Shown here piece after piece: positions 56,927 to 64,000 of a stretch of 64,000 nucleotides of DNA; the first letter of the stretch is position 1, and each line of letters opens with the position of its first letter. Under the pieces are notes generated by a model, which worked only from the letters and a program-made list of their open reading frames with translations, ran no database searches and had not been told where the DNA came from. A program made the translations under genes and the position numbers. The stretch is from Halomonas sp. UBA3074. GTDB taxonomy: Bacteria > Pseudomonadota > Gammaproteobacteria > Pseudomonadales > Halomonadaceae. The stretch is from positions 62,001-126,000 of the forward strand of contig NZ_DFBS01000026.1 of NCBI RefSeq assembly GCF_002366715.1. Reading direction: 5' to 3'.

Positions 56927-57041
56927 TGGTGGCCCCTTAGGTCCTCCCGCAACGCTAAACTGCGAACCCCGCCAGGCCCGGAAGGGAGCAACGGTAGTGG
57001 TGGCTGCGTGTGCCGGGATGTGGCTTTTGGGGCCGCCACCA
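56927..57041 (+). ncRNA. ffs: Signal recognition particle 4.5S RNA
   Basis: Small bacterial SRP RNA that binds Ffh for co-translational membrane targeting. The conserved apical domain is seen as GTCCTCCCGCAACGC ... CCAGGCCCGGAAGGGAGCA (positions 56941-56994), then GTGCCGGGATG. Terminal segments TGGTGGCCCC and GGGGCCGCCACCA pair to close the rod. Its 3' side is the apparent attachment site of the Tn7-like element beginning at 57060. Ends are set by pairing and may be off by a few bases. Confidence 0.93.
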
Positions 57042-57059
57042 TTTCTGTCGTTTCCGGTC

Positions 57060-57123
57060 TGTTTTGACATAAATTCCGGTTAAAATGACATAATTTGCGG
57101 TTTCTCGTGACATAACCTATTTT
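57060..57123. repeat. Transposon end with three TnsB-type binding repeats
   Basis: Octamer TGACATAA occurs at 57065, 57086 and 57108 (spacing 21 and 22 bases), the first two within a longer shared pattern TGACATAA-n-TT-n-CGGTT. Regular repeats of about 20 bases next to a terminal TGT are the hallmark of Tn7-like ends. A weak promoter TTGCGG-N17-TATTTT (57095-57123) overlaps the second and third copies, so TnsB could repress tnsABC. Confidence 0.82.
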
Positions 57124-57153
57124 TGTAGTAAACCTACGAAATGGGGTGTTGTC

Positions 57154-57777
57154 ATGTACAGGCGTAAGCTCCGTCATTCCCGTGTCAAGAACCTCTACAA
57201 ATTTGCTAGCTTCAAAACTGCTTCTGCTCACACTGTAGAGTCTTCCCTAGAATTTGATGCCTGCTACCATTTTGAATACTCCCCTCAAGTTAAGTCTTTC
57301 ATTGCCCAGCCTATAGGTTTTACTTACTCAATTCATGGGAAAACTAATCCTTATACTCCTGATTTTAAGATAATAAATAATAATCAAAAAATAGCCTTTA
57401 TTGAGGTCAAACCCCATAGTAAAACCCTCCATCCAGAATTTGTTCAAAAATTTCAAGCAAAAAAAGAAGCAGCATACCAGTTAGGTTTCGAGCTAAGCTT
57501 AGTAACTGAGCTTCAAATCAGAAAGTATCCAGTCTTGAATAATTTTAAGCTGCTACATCGTTACGCTGGTTTTCAAAGCCATTGTGAGTTGTATGATAGT
57601 GTTTATGGCCTTGTAAAAAGGCACTCCCCCATTTTTATGCATGAAATTTGTGCTCTATATGAAGTTAGTTTCCGTCCTAGAGTTATTCGCTCACTGGTTT
57701 CGTTAATAGCCTCTGGGAAATTAAAGGCCAATATATTGGAAAAAGAAATTGGTGACGATTTGCTTCTTTGGGCATGA
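57154..57777 (+). CDS. tnsA: TnsA endonuclease of a Tn7-like transposon
   Basis: TnsA cuts the 5' ends of the transposon, permitting cut-and-paste movement with TnsB. At 207 residues it is shorter than Tn7 TnsA (273). Restriction-endonuclease-like active residues are visible: Glu33 in SSLEFDACY, Asp70 in YTPDF, and Glu84-x-Lys86 in FIEVKP. A C-terminal winged-helix part binds TnsC in the family. The codon use is A+T-rich, unlike the chromosome. tnsB follows after 8 bases. Confidence 0.9.
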   Translation: MYRRKLRHSRVKNLYKFASFKTASAHTVESSLEFDACYHFEYSPQVKSFIAQPIGFTYSIHGKTNPYTPDFKIINNNQKIAFIEVKPHSKTLHPEFVQKFQAKKEAAYQLGFELSLVTELQIRKYPVLNNFKLLHRYAGFQSHCELYDSVYGLVKRHSPIFMHEICALYEVSFRPRVIRSLVSLIASGKLKANILEKEIGDDLLLWA

Positions 57778-57785
57778 GGTGACTT

Positions 57786-59681
57786 ATGTTGGAAGATCCT
57801 TTTTTTGATGAGTCTTTAGCAGGCATAGGTTTCTCGCATACAGCGAGTAAAAAAAGCCGTGATGAAATTGAGGATGTGGCATTCATAACAATAGATGATC
57901 TTGATGAGGAGTACGCCGATAAAGCTTTGTTCAGGTATAAAGTAATAAAATTGGTCAATAAAAGGCTTAATGGAGGCTGGACGAAGAAGAATATAGAGCC
58001 AATTATCTATGAATTGTATAATGAAGGTGTTATAGATAAAAAGCCTGGGTGGCAAAGCGTAGCTAGATGGAATGCAAAGTATCGTGCCGATAAAAATTTA
58101 CTTTGCTTGGTTGATGTGAAAGCTATAAAAAATAATTTTTGTGATTTTAAATCTTTTTCAAAAGATACTTTTTTTTGGGACGCAATCGAAAAGAAATATC
58201 TTACAAGAGTGAGGGGGTCTGTTGCGACCACTTATCAATTTTATAAGGATTTAATATTAGTCCATAATAATGAAAATCCAGATGATAAGTTTGTAGCTGT
58301 TGGGCGAAGTGCCTTTTACGATAGAGTTAAAAAGCTTCCACCTTATATTTGTGACTTGAAGCGTTATGGCAAACGATATGCGGATAAAAAATATCGATTG
58401 ATCAATAGTTTTACAAAATCTACTAGGGTGATGGAGCGTGTTGAAATCGATCATACCGCTCTTGATTTGATCTTGCTTGATGATACCTTGAATATACCTA
58501 TTGGAAGGCCATTTATAACTGTCTTGATTGATACATTTAGTAAATGTATCGTAGGTTTTTATTTAAGTTTTAGAGGGCCGAGCTATAATTCTGTAAGGTG
58601 TGCAGTATTAAATGCGTGCTTAGATAAAAAAGACTTGTTGGAAAAATATCCAGACATCGAAAAAGATTGGCCTTGTCAAGGGCGTATTGAAACACTTGTT
58701 GTTGATAACGGCGCAGAGTTTTGGTCGAAAGATCTTGAGAGGTTTTCTGCCTCAATAGGAATGAGCGTTGAGTACAACCCAGTTGGAAAACCATGGAAGA
58801 AACCTTTAGTCGAGAGAATATTTAACACTTATAATACAGAATTTATTCATCAAATACCGGGAAAAACTTTCTCGAGTGCAAAAGATTTAGAAGGTTATGA
58901 GCCTGAGAAAGATGCGCTATTACCATTTTCCAGGTTTTTACATCTACTGCATATATGGGTTGTAGATATTTATAATCAGCAGCCAAATAAACGTAGAACC
59001 AATATACCTGCTTTGTCTTGGCAGATTGGGTGTCAAGATTTTCCGCCGGTTGTTTACCAAGGTGCTGAAAAACAAAGATTTAAAATCGAAAGTTTTCCCA
59101 CAGTCTATCGCGATTTACGACCAATTGGGATAGAGGTAGATCATATAAACTATAGTAGCGAAATGCTGGTAGAGTTCAGAAAAAACCATCCACCGCCCCC
59201 TGGTCAAAAAAAGCATAAGCTGTGTGTTAAGAGAGATCCATTTGATGTTTCTTTTGTGTATGTATTCTTGCCTGAGTTTGAGCAGTATATCAAGGTTGAT
59301 GCTACTAGCCAGGAGTTTCAGTTAGAGGGCGTCTCTATTTTCCAGTACCAGGTTATGAGAAGGTTGTTGAATAATCATATAGAAATTAATACCGATCATG
59401 AGGGGCTTGCGCTCGCAAATATGAAGCTAAGCGAGAGAATGGATGATATAAGAGAAAATGCTTTAGCCAAGAAGAGAAGTGGCCTAAAAGGAATGAAAAG
59501 CGTTGCTGCTTTCATAGGCGTGGATAGTGATGGTGCTGCGACTTTTGAAAGTGTGCACCGTGACTTGAAAAGTAGAGATAATGCTATGTGTGATTCTTCA
59601 GAAGGAGGCTTAACAGATTCAAAAAACTTTGAGCATGTTGATGATTGGCACGATATTGCTGATGATGTGGAGCCTTATTAA
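57786..59681 (+). CDS. tnsB: TnsB DDE transposase
   Basis: A 631-residue retroviral-integrase-like transposase that binds the end repeats and joins 3' ends to the target. The catalytic triad is Asp222 (VEIDHTALD), Asp307 (VVDNGAEF) and Glu343 (PLVERIFN), giving the D-35-E spacing. N-terminal helix-turn-helix DNA-binding domains precede it (about 45-200), and a beta-barrel plus acidic C-terminal tail follow, the latter contacting TnsC in relatives. GAGGTG precedes the ATG. A+T-rich. Confidence 0.93.
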   Translation: MLEDPFFDESLAGIGFSHTASKKSRDEIEDVAFITIDDLDEEYADKALFRYKVIKLVNKRLNGGWTKKNIEPIIYELYNEGVIDKKPGWQSVARWNAKYRADKNLLCLVDVKAIKNNFCDFKSFSKDTFFWDAIEKKYLTRVRGSVATTYQFYKDLILVHNNENPDDKFVAVGRSAFYDRVKKLPPYICDLKRYGKRYADKKYRLINSFTKSTRVMERVEIDHTALDLILLDDTLNIPIGRPFITVLIDTFSKCIVGFYLSFRGPSYNSVRCAVLNACLDKKDLLEKYPDIEKDWPCQGRIETLVVDNGAEFWSKDLERFSASIGMSVEYNPVGKPWKKPLVERIFNTYNTEFIHQIPGKTFSSAKDLEGYEPEKDALLPFSRFLHLLHIWVVDIYNQQPNKRRTNIPALSWQIGCQDFPPVVYQGAEKQRFKIESFPTVYRDLRPIGIEVDHINYSSEMLVEFRKNHPPPPGQKKHKLCVKRDPFDVSFVYVFLPEFEQYIKVDATSQEFQLEGVSIFQYQVMRRLLNNHIEINTDHEGLALANMKLSERMDDIRENALAKKRSGLKGMKSVAAFIGVDSDGAATFESVHRDLKSRDNAMCDSSEGGLTDSKNFEHVDDWHDIADDVEPY

Positions 59682-60700
59682 TGAGCAGCATACTGCCTGA
59701 AGCTAAATGTTGTCAGCTGATCGATTTTAGAAACTGTTTTGTCCAACATGCAGCCTTAATACAGGCGATGAGTTCTTTGAATCGATTGAAAAATAATCAA
59801 CTATTTGGCGGAGAGCAGCAGTGTATGTTGCTGTTAGGAGATACGGGGACTGGTAAAAGTAAATTAATCAATGAGTTTTATTCGGCATTTCCAAGCTACA
59901 GAGAGGGCGATGTTCTCGTAAAGCCAGTGCTCGTTTCACGCATACCAAGTAAGCCTGATGTTGAAAAAATGATGATTCAATTATTGAGCGATTTGGGGCA
60001 GTTTGGTTCAGAAGCAAGAAAAGGTAGTCGCCGAGAGACGGGTCTAGCAGAGGCATTAATCAAAGTATTAAAAAAATGTAAAACACAAATAATCATTATC
60101 AACGAATTTCAAGAGTTAATAGAGTTTAAGTCTGTTGAAGATCGTCAGCGTGTTGCCAATAGACTTAAGTTGATCAGCGAGCAGGCTTGTATACCCATCG
60201 TTTTAGTAGGTATGCCCTGGGCTTCTGAAATATCTAATGAGCCTCAATGGGCCTCGCGATTAATGTGTTCAATTGAACTGCCGTATTTTAAAATTTTTAA
60301 ACAAAGCGATCGTCTAGAGTTTGTTAGATTTTTAAAAGGCTTGGCGTTAAGGATGGGCTTTCATGAACCGCCGCCACTTCATAGTGATGAGATACTATTT
60401 CCACTTTTTTCTGCAACGCGAGGTGAGGTAAGAAAAATCAAACACATTCTCGATGAGGTTCTTTTTTTAGCCTTGTCGCAGGGGGATAATACTGTTCATA
60501 AACAGCATTTTGTTGATGTTTTGGATAACGTTTTTTTTGATAAAGATAATCCATTCAAGCTACCTATTGATGATGTCCCACTGAGCGAAGTATCTCGATA
60601 TGCATCTTATAATCGCTACTCATCGGTTGAGTCTGAGACTTTTATAGGGACCCAGTTTGGTCGGAAAATTTCGACTAGAGAATTATTTTCTAAAAATTAA
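59681..60700 (+). CDS. tnsC: TnsC AAA+ ATPase regulator of transposition
   Basis: A 339-residue AAA+ protein that polymerises on target DNA and passes the target signal from a TniQ/TnsD protein to TnsAB. Walker A is GDTGTGKS (53-60), Walker B IIIINEFQEL. It is compact compared with Tn7 TnsC (555) and of the size found in TniQ-dependent elements, including CRISPR-associated ones. The ATG overlaps the tnsB stop (TAATG). The next gene is cargo, not tniQ. Confidence 0.92.
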   Translation: MSSILPEAKCCQLIDFRNCFVQHAALIQAMSSLNRLKNNQLFGGEQQCMLLLGDTGTGKSKLINEFYSAFPSYREGDVLVKPVLVSRIPSKPDVEKMMIQLLSDLGQFGSEARKGSRRETGLAEALIKVLKKCKTQIIIINEFQELIEFKSVEDRQRVANRLKLISEQACIPIVLVGMPWASEISNEPQWASRLMCSIELPYFKIFKQSDRLEFVRFLKGLALRMGFHEPPPLHSDEILFPLFSATRGEVRKIKHILDEVLFLALSQGDNTVHKQHFVDVLDNVFFDKDNPFKLPIDDVPLSEVSRYASYNRYSSVESETFIGTQFGRKISTRELFSKN

Positions 60701-60760
60701 TAAATTATCGAGAAAGACCTCCTTTTGTTAAATCAAAATGAAGGCGCTTTCAAAACACCA

Positions 60761-60789
60761 TTGCATTCTTGCTAAGAATCTCTTAGCAT
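60761..60789 (+). promoter_or_regulatory. Promoter of the BREX regulator with palindrome in the spacer
   Basis: TTGCAT, 17 bases, TAGCAT. A perfect 7-bp inverted repeat GCTAAGA-atc-TCTTAGC (60771-60787) fills the spacer and enters the -10 box. That is an ideal position for repression by the downstream XRE protein; the regulatory link is inference. Confidence 0.6.
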
Positions 60790-60845
60790 ATTTTTGTGTC
60801 ATCTTGCGCTAGCCTAGCGGCTTTCCAAGTAGCGATGGTGTTTTC

Positions 60846-61163
60846 ATGGATAGTCCGCTTCCAGATCGCTTGAGAGCCGCCAGGCAAGCAGCGGGTATGA
60901 CACAAAGGCAGTTGGGTGAATACCTCGGCATGGAGCCGAATCTGGCGAGTGCGCGTATGACGCAGTATGAAAAGGGCCAGCATGCGCCCAATTACCAGTT
61001 GCTGAAGAGGCTTTCAGAGGCACTAGAGGTGCCCATTCCCTATTTTTTCTGCGAAGACGATACGATTGCAGAATTGATCCTTGAACTTGATAAGCTCGGC
61101 CCTGCAGAACGCCAACGCTTGTTGGAACAGCTTAAAAAGGGCAGTGCGCCTAGCGAAAGCTGA
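60846..61163 (+). CDS. XRE-family regulator of the BREX locus
   Basis: A 105-residue protein: an N-terminal Cro/C1 helix-turn-helix (about 6-63; MTQRQLGEYLGMEP ... MTQYEKGQ) and a short C-terminal helical tail (ELDKLGPAERQRLLEQL). It lies immediately upstream of brxA on the same strand and probably controls it. It is not the larger WYL-domain BrxR found in some BREX loci. Codon use is less A+T-rich than tnsABC, so the cargo has a different origin from the transposition genes. Confidence 0.85.
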   Translation: MDSPLPDRLRAARQAAGMTQRQLGEYLGMEPNLASARMTQYEKGQHAPNYQLLKRLSEALEVPIPYFFCEDDTIAELILELDKLGPAERQRLLEQLKKGSAPSES

Positions 61164-61220
61164 TCTCGTTACTGATCAGCCGTCTGCAACTTCAACGTAA
61201 TTGACCTTGATGAGCGCCTT

Positions 61221-61820
61221 TTGACTTCTTTCAGCTACAACTCTGACCTCATTGGTGGTGGATTGATGGTGCGTGAAAGCCGTGCAGTTGCAGCGCTATT
61301 GCTGGACGAGGTAGACGACGCGCACTGGCATCAAGCCATCATCGTTGAAAACCGGCTACAGAAGAACCGCCCAGCGACAGCCAAGCGTGCTGCGCAAGCC
61401 ATTCGTAAGCGCTTAGAGAAACTGGAACCCTCTTTTTGGAAAGCCCTGCACGATGGAGATGATCAGCTAGCGTCACAGGTATCGTTTTGTGCTGCCATGG
61501 CACGCAACCTGCTGCTGGTCGAGTTTCTCGAAAGCGTGGTAGCTGATGCGTTTTTAACGCGGTCTGAAAAGCTGCTGGCTTACCAATGGGATGAGTTTCT
61601 TGTCGAGCGTGCTAACCGCGATGCAGCGATTGCTACCTGGGCAGAAAGCTCAAGGCGCAAAATGGGTCAGGTAGTGTTTCGGATGCTGTCAGAGGTCGGC
61701 ATCATGGATTCCAGCCGATCACGTCGGCTTCAGTCATTCTTGCCCCGCCCCGAGCTGAAAATTCTGCTTGAAACCCACCGCCATACCCGTTTGCAAAATT
61801 GTCTTCAAAAATTGCGCTAA
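61221..61820 (+). CDS. brxA: BREX protein BrxA (DUF1819)
   Basis: A small helical protein of type I BREX phage defence. 199 residues from the TTG at 61221, retaining the family N-terminus SYNSDLIGGGLMVRESR; the ATG at 61266 would remove it. The segment NRLQKNRPATAKRAAQAI is typical of BrxA. Predicted DNA-binding helices are known for the family; the mechanism in defence is not settled. GATGAG lies about 8 bases before the TTG. Confidence 0.88.
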   Translation: MTSFSYNSDLIGGGLMVRESRAVAALLLDEVDDAHWHQAIIVENRLQKNRPATAKRAAQAIRKRLEKLEPSFWKALHDGDDQLASQVSFCAAMARNLLLVEFLESVVADAFLTRSEKLLAYQWDEFLVERANRDAAIATWAESSRRKMGQVVFRMLSEVGIMDSSRSRRLQSFLPRPELKILLETHRHTRLQNCLQKLR

Positions 61821-61938
61821 GCATTTATCTGTTGGGCAAAACTCATTCTTGAACTAATGAAAACTAAGTAGACCTTGCGGCTATGGCTGTAAGCAACGTA
61901 ATCTTGCCCAAAACAAGCCCGACATAGAGACGCTCCGC

Positions 61939-62562
61939 ATGTCACATAATGAGCAGCACCTATCACCTACCAGCGTTATGTTCCATGAGGATGACCAGCT
62001 TCGGGCACGATTAAACCAAGTCGCCGAGAAAATCGCTCGACCGGATTTTTTAGCAGGCCAAGGGTTAGGTAACGAAATTGGCTTCTGGATTTTTGATTAC
62101 GCTCCTGAGCACGAGCTTCAGGTACGTGCCTATCTGAACTTCCTTCCTTCGTTAATGGCGCGCCAGTACGCTCATGTCAAGATGGCGCAGGTTAACTTGC
62201 TTCACGTGCTCAAAGACTATCTGACTGAGCGTGGCTTTCTTGATAAAGCTATTGCCATGCAGAAAAACAAAGGCGATGCAGCGCTGCTTAAGGCGCTGCG
62301 TGGGCCACTGCACATGGATAAGTTCGCCCCTTATCTGATCCGACACTCTTTGTCGCATGACCCTGATATCGTGCTATTAACCGGTGTTGGTAGCCTATGG
62401 CCAATGGTACGAGCACATAGCTTGCTGAACGCGCTGCATGGCCCGTTAGGGCATAAGCCTTTGGTACTGTTTTACCCAGGCCGCTTCGATGGGCAAACGC
62501 TTCAGCTGTTTAAGCAGATCAAGAGCAATAACTACTATCGAGCGTTTGCGCTCGTGCCCTAA
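61939..62562 (+). CDS. brxB: BREX protein BrxB (DUF1788)
   Basis: A 207-residue cytoplasmic protein of type I BREX. It shows the DUF1788 features LLTGVGSLWPMVRAHSLLNAL and the C-terminal LVLFYPGRFDGQTLQLF. Order brxA-brxB-brxC is canonical. The following 144-base gap to brxC contains GTTATCAA twice (62611, 62626) and no ORF. Confidence 0.92.
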   Translation: MSHNEQHLSPTSVMFHEDDQLRARLNQVAEKIARPDFLAGQGLGNEIGFWIFDYAPEHELQVRAYLNFLPSLMARQYAHVKMAQVNLLHVLKDYLTERGFLDKAIAMQKNKGDAALLKALRGPLHMDKFAPYLIRHSLSHDPDIVLLTGVGSLWPMVRAHSLLNALHGPLGHKPLVLFYPGRFDGQTLQLFKQIKSNNYYRAFALVP

Positions 62563-62706
62563 CGCAGCGTTTTAGGCCGTTCACTGTGTTACGTTCGCTC
62601 GTTTATTGTTGTTATCAATAATGTCGTTATCAACAGTGCCATTACCCGTTTTGGCATCATGCCGGTCGATGTAATGGACTGCTTTCAAAAAGTTTATAGG
62701 ACTGAT

Positions 62707-64000
62707 ATGCGCATTCAAGAGCTTTTCCTCAAGCCGCTCAGCCGGTCAATCAATGGTGTTGTAAAGGCTGATCAGCGTGACCAGGAAACCATCTATCAAG
62801 AGCTAGATGAGTACGTGGTCACCAATGAGCTAGAAAAGCACTTCCGCGCCTTTTTTGAATCCTATACAACCCCGTTAGATGACCCCTCTATCGCCAACCG
62901 CGTGGGCGTCTGGGTCAGCGGTTTCTTTGGGTCGGGTAAATCACACTTTTTGAAAACGCTTTCTTACCTACTCGCCAACACGGAAGCGTTTGATGCCAAC
63001 GGACAAGCCAAGCGAGCCGCTGATTTTTTTGATGAGCAAAAGCTGGTAGACAGCTCTATCCGGGCAGACATTAACAAGGCCGTCCGTGAACCGGCCCACG
63101 TGGTGCTGTTCAATATCGACAGCAAGGCCAGCTCCAATGACGATGGCAACCCCATCCTGAACGTCTTCCTGCGCGTGTTTAACGAGTACCAAGGCTTTAG
63201 CTCTGATTACCCGCACATTGCTCATATGGAGCGCCACCTAGAAAAACGCGGTGTGTATGAGCGCTTTAAGCAGGCCTTTAACGAGGCCAGTGGCGTGGTG
63301 TGGGAAGATGAGCGAGACGGCTATCAGTTCTACCAGGACGATATCGAGCAAGCGATTGGGGCGGCGCTCGATCTCTCTCCTGAAGCGGCGCATAAATGGT
63401 TTGAGGAATCTGAAACCAACTTCAGCGTTTCGGTAGAGAACTTCTGTCACTGGGTGAAAGAGTTTTTGGAGTCGCAGTCAGCGACCCAGCGCATGGTGTT
63501 CATGGTGGATGAAGTTGGCCAGTTCATTGGCAGCGACACACGCTTAATGTTGACTCTGCAAACGCTCACCGAAAACCTGGGCACGATTTGCGGTGGGCGT
63601 GCCTGGATCGTGGTCACCTCCCAGGCGGATATGGATGCTGTGCTAGGCGAAATGACCGCCTCAAAAGCCAACGATTTTTCCAAAATCGCCGGACGCTTCA
63701 AAACCCGCTTATCGCTCTCAAGCTCCAACTCCGACGAAGTGATCCGAAAGCGCCTGCTGGTGAAAACCGACCCGGCACGCGCGGAGCTGGAAGGCGTGTT
63801 TGAGGCCAAAGGCTCCATTCTGCGTAACCAGCTGACCTTTGACCGCTCTGGCCCCACGCTAAAAAACATCGAAGGCGTGGAAAGCTTTATCGCCAATTAC
63901 CCCTTTGTGCCGTACCACTTCCAGTTGGTGCAAAAAGTCTTTGAAGAGGTCCGCAAGGTAGGGGCGACGGGCGCTCACTTAGCCTATGGCGAGCGCTCCA
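62707..64000 (+). CDS. brxC: BREX ATPase BrxC, 5' part (runs off the window)
   Basis: A large P-loop ATPase of type I BREX (about 1200 residues in the family), of which 431 codons are present with no stop. Walker A is GFFGSGKSH with Lys78; Walker B is VFMVDEVGQF with Asp268-Glu269. The N-terminus MRIQELFLKPLSRSINGVVK is the usual one. AGGA precedes the ATG. In complete systems pglX (methyltransferase), pglZ and brxL follow; those would lie to the right. Confidence 0.94.
   Translation, partial: MRIQELFLKPLSRSINGVVKADQRDQETIYQELDEYVVTNELEKHFRAFFESYTTPLDDPSIANRVGVWVSGFFGSGKSHFLKTLSYLLANTEAFDANGQAKRAADFFDEQKLVDSSIRADINKAVREPAHVVLFNIDSKASSNDDGNPILNVFLRVFNEYQGFSSDYPHIAHMERHLEKRGVYERFKQAFNEASGVVWEDERDGYQFYQDDIEQAIGAALDLSPEAAHKWFEESETNFSVSVENFCHWVKEFLESQSATQRMVFMVDEVGQFIGSDTRLMLTLQTLTENLGTICGGRAWIVVTSQADMDAVLGEMTASKANDFSKIAGRFKTRLSLSSSNSDEVIRKRLLVKTDPARAELEGVFEAKGSILRNQLTFDRSGPTLKNIEGVESFIANYPFVPYHFQLVQKVFEEVRKVGATGAHLAYGERS

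Larger units (their letters stand above)
57060..64000 (+). mobile_element. Tn7-like transposon carrying BREX (continues past the window)
   Basis: The element starts at a terminal TGT (TGTTTTGACATAA) 18 bases after the SRP RNA end. Contents so far: end repeats, tnsA-tnsB-tnsC, an XRE regulator, brxA, brxB and partial brxC. ffs is a known insertion site for some Tn7-like elements. If TGT is the exact end, the five-base target duplicate on this side would be CGGTC (57055-57059). The other end, the second CGGTC and any TniQ/TnsD gene lie outside the window. The strand given is that of the tns genes. Confidence 0.88.

Overview
The window reads as chromosomal DNA of a moderately G+C-rich gammaproteobacterium, most likely a Halomonas-type (Halomonadaceae) marine or halophilic species. 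The grounds are a complete Na+-translocating NQR operon with nqrM, a betIBA choline-to-glycine-betaine locus with a choline-binding protein, and pseudomonad-like gene order (topA; mfd-gap-nqr-sthA; leuCDB-asd-fimV-truA-trpF-accD-folC-SPOR-cvpA-purF-metZ). The genus is an inference from content and synteny.

Layout. 0-5.3 kb: topA with a translationally coupled small gene, a helical hypothetical gene, a Tat-type L,D-transpeptidase and an abundant-type Lpp/OprI lipoprotein. 5.3-10.1 kb (minus strand): a LysM L,D-transpeptidase and mfd. 10.3-20.1 kb: an extended GAPDH, nqrABCDEF, nqrM and sthA. 20.1-27.2 kb (minus): a membrane diguanylate cyclase, a PA2779/PA2778-like pair, and holA-lptE-leuS. 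27.3-29.2 kb: a zinc-ribbon protein and an uncharacterised membrane protein. 29.2-31.7 kb is a conspicuously A+T-rich patch with about 1 kb of non-coding DNA, a small lipoprotein and an orphan gene. 31.7-51.5 kb: rlmF, a LysR regulator divergent from leuCDB, asd, fimV, truA, trpFBA, accD, folC, SPOR protein, cvpA, purF and metZ. 51.6-56.7 kb: betIBA divergent from choX around a perfect BetI-type palindrome.

56.8 kb to the right edge is the accessory part. An elongator tRNA-Met and the 4.5S SRP RNA gene (ffs) are followed, 18 nt past the RNA end, by the terminal TGT of a Tn7-like transposon with three regularly spaced TGACATAA repeats, then tnsA, tnsB and tnsC (A+T-rich), then a more G+C-rich phage-defence cargo: an XRE regulator with an operator-like palindrome in its promoter, brxA, brxB and the first 431 codons of brxC, i.e. 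a type I BREX system. The element continues beyond base 64000. No TniQ/TnsD-type targeting protein and no CRISPR is seen in the part shown, so how the element finds ffs is unresolved here.

Several smaller non-coding structures also stand out: five tandem 15-bp repeats upstream of fimV, two mosaic palindromic intergenic elements sharing a 24-bp core, a terminator-like hairpin inside the first codons of the PA2778-like gene, and a perfect hairpin between nqrE and nqrF.
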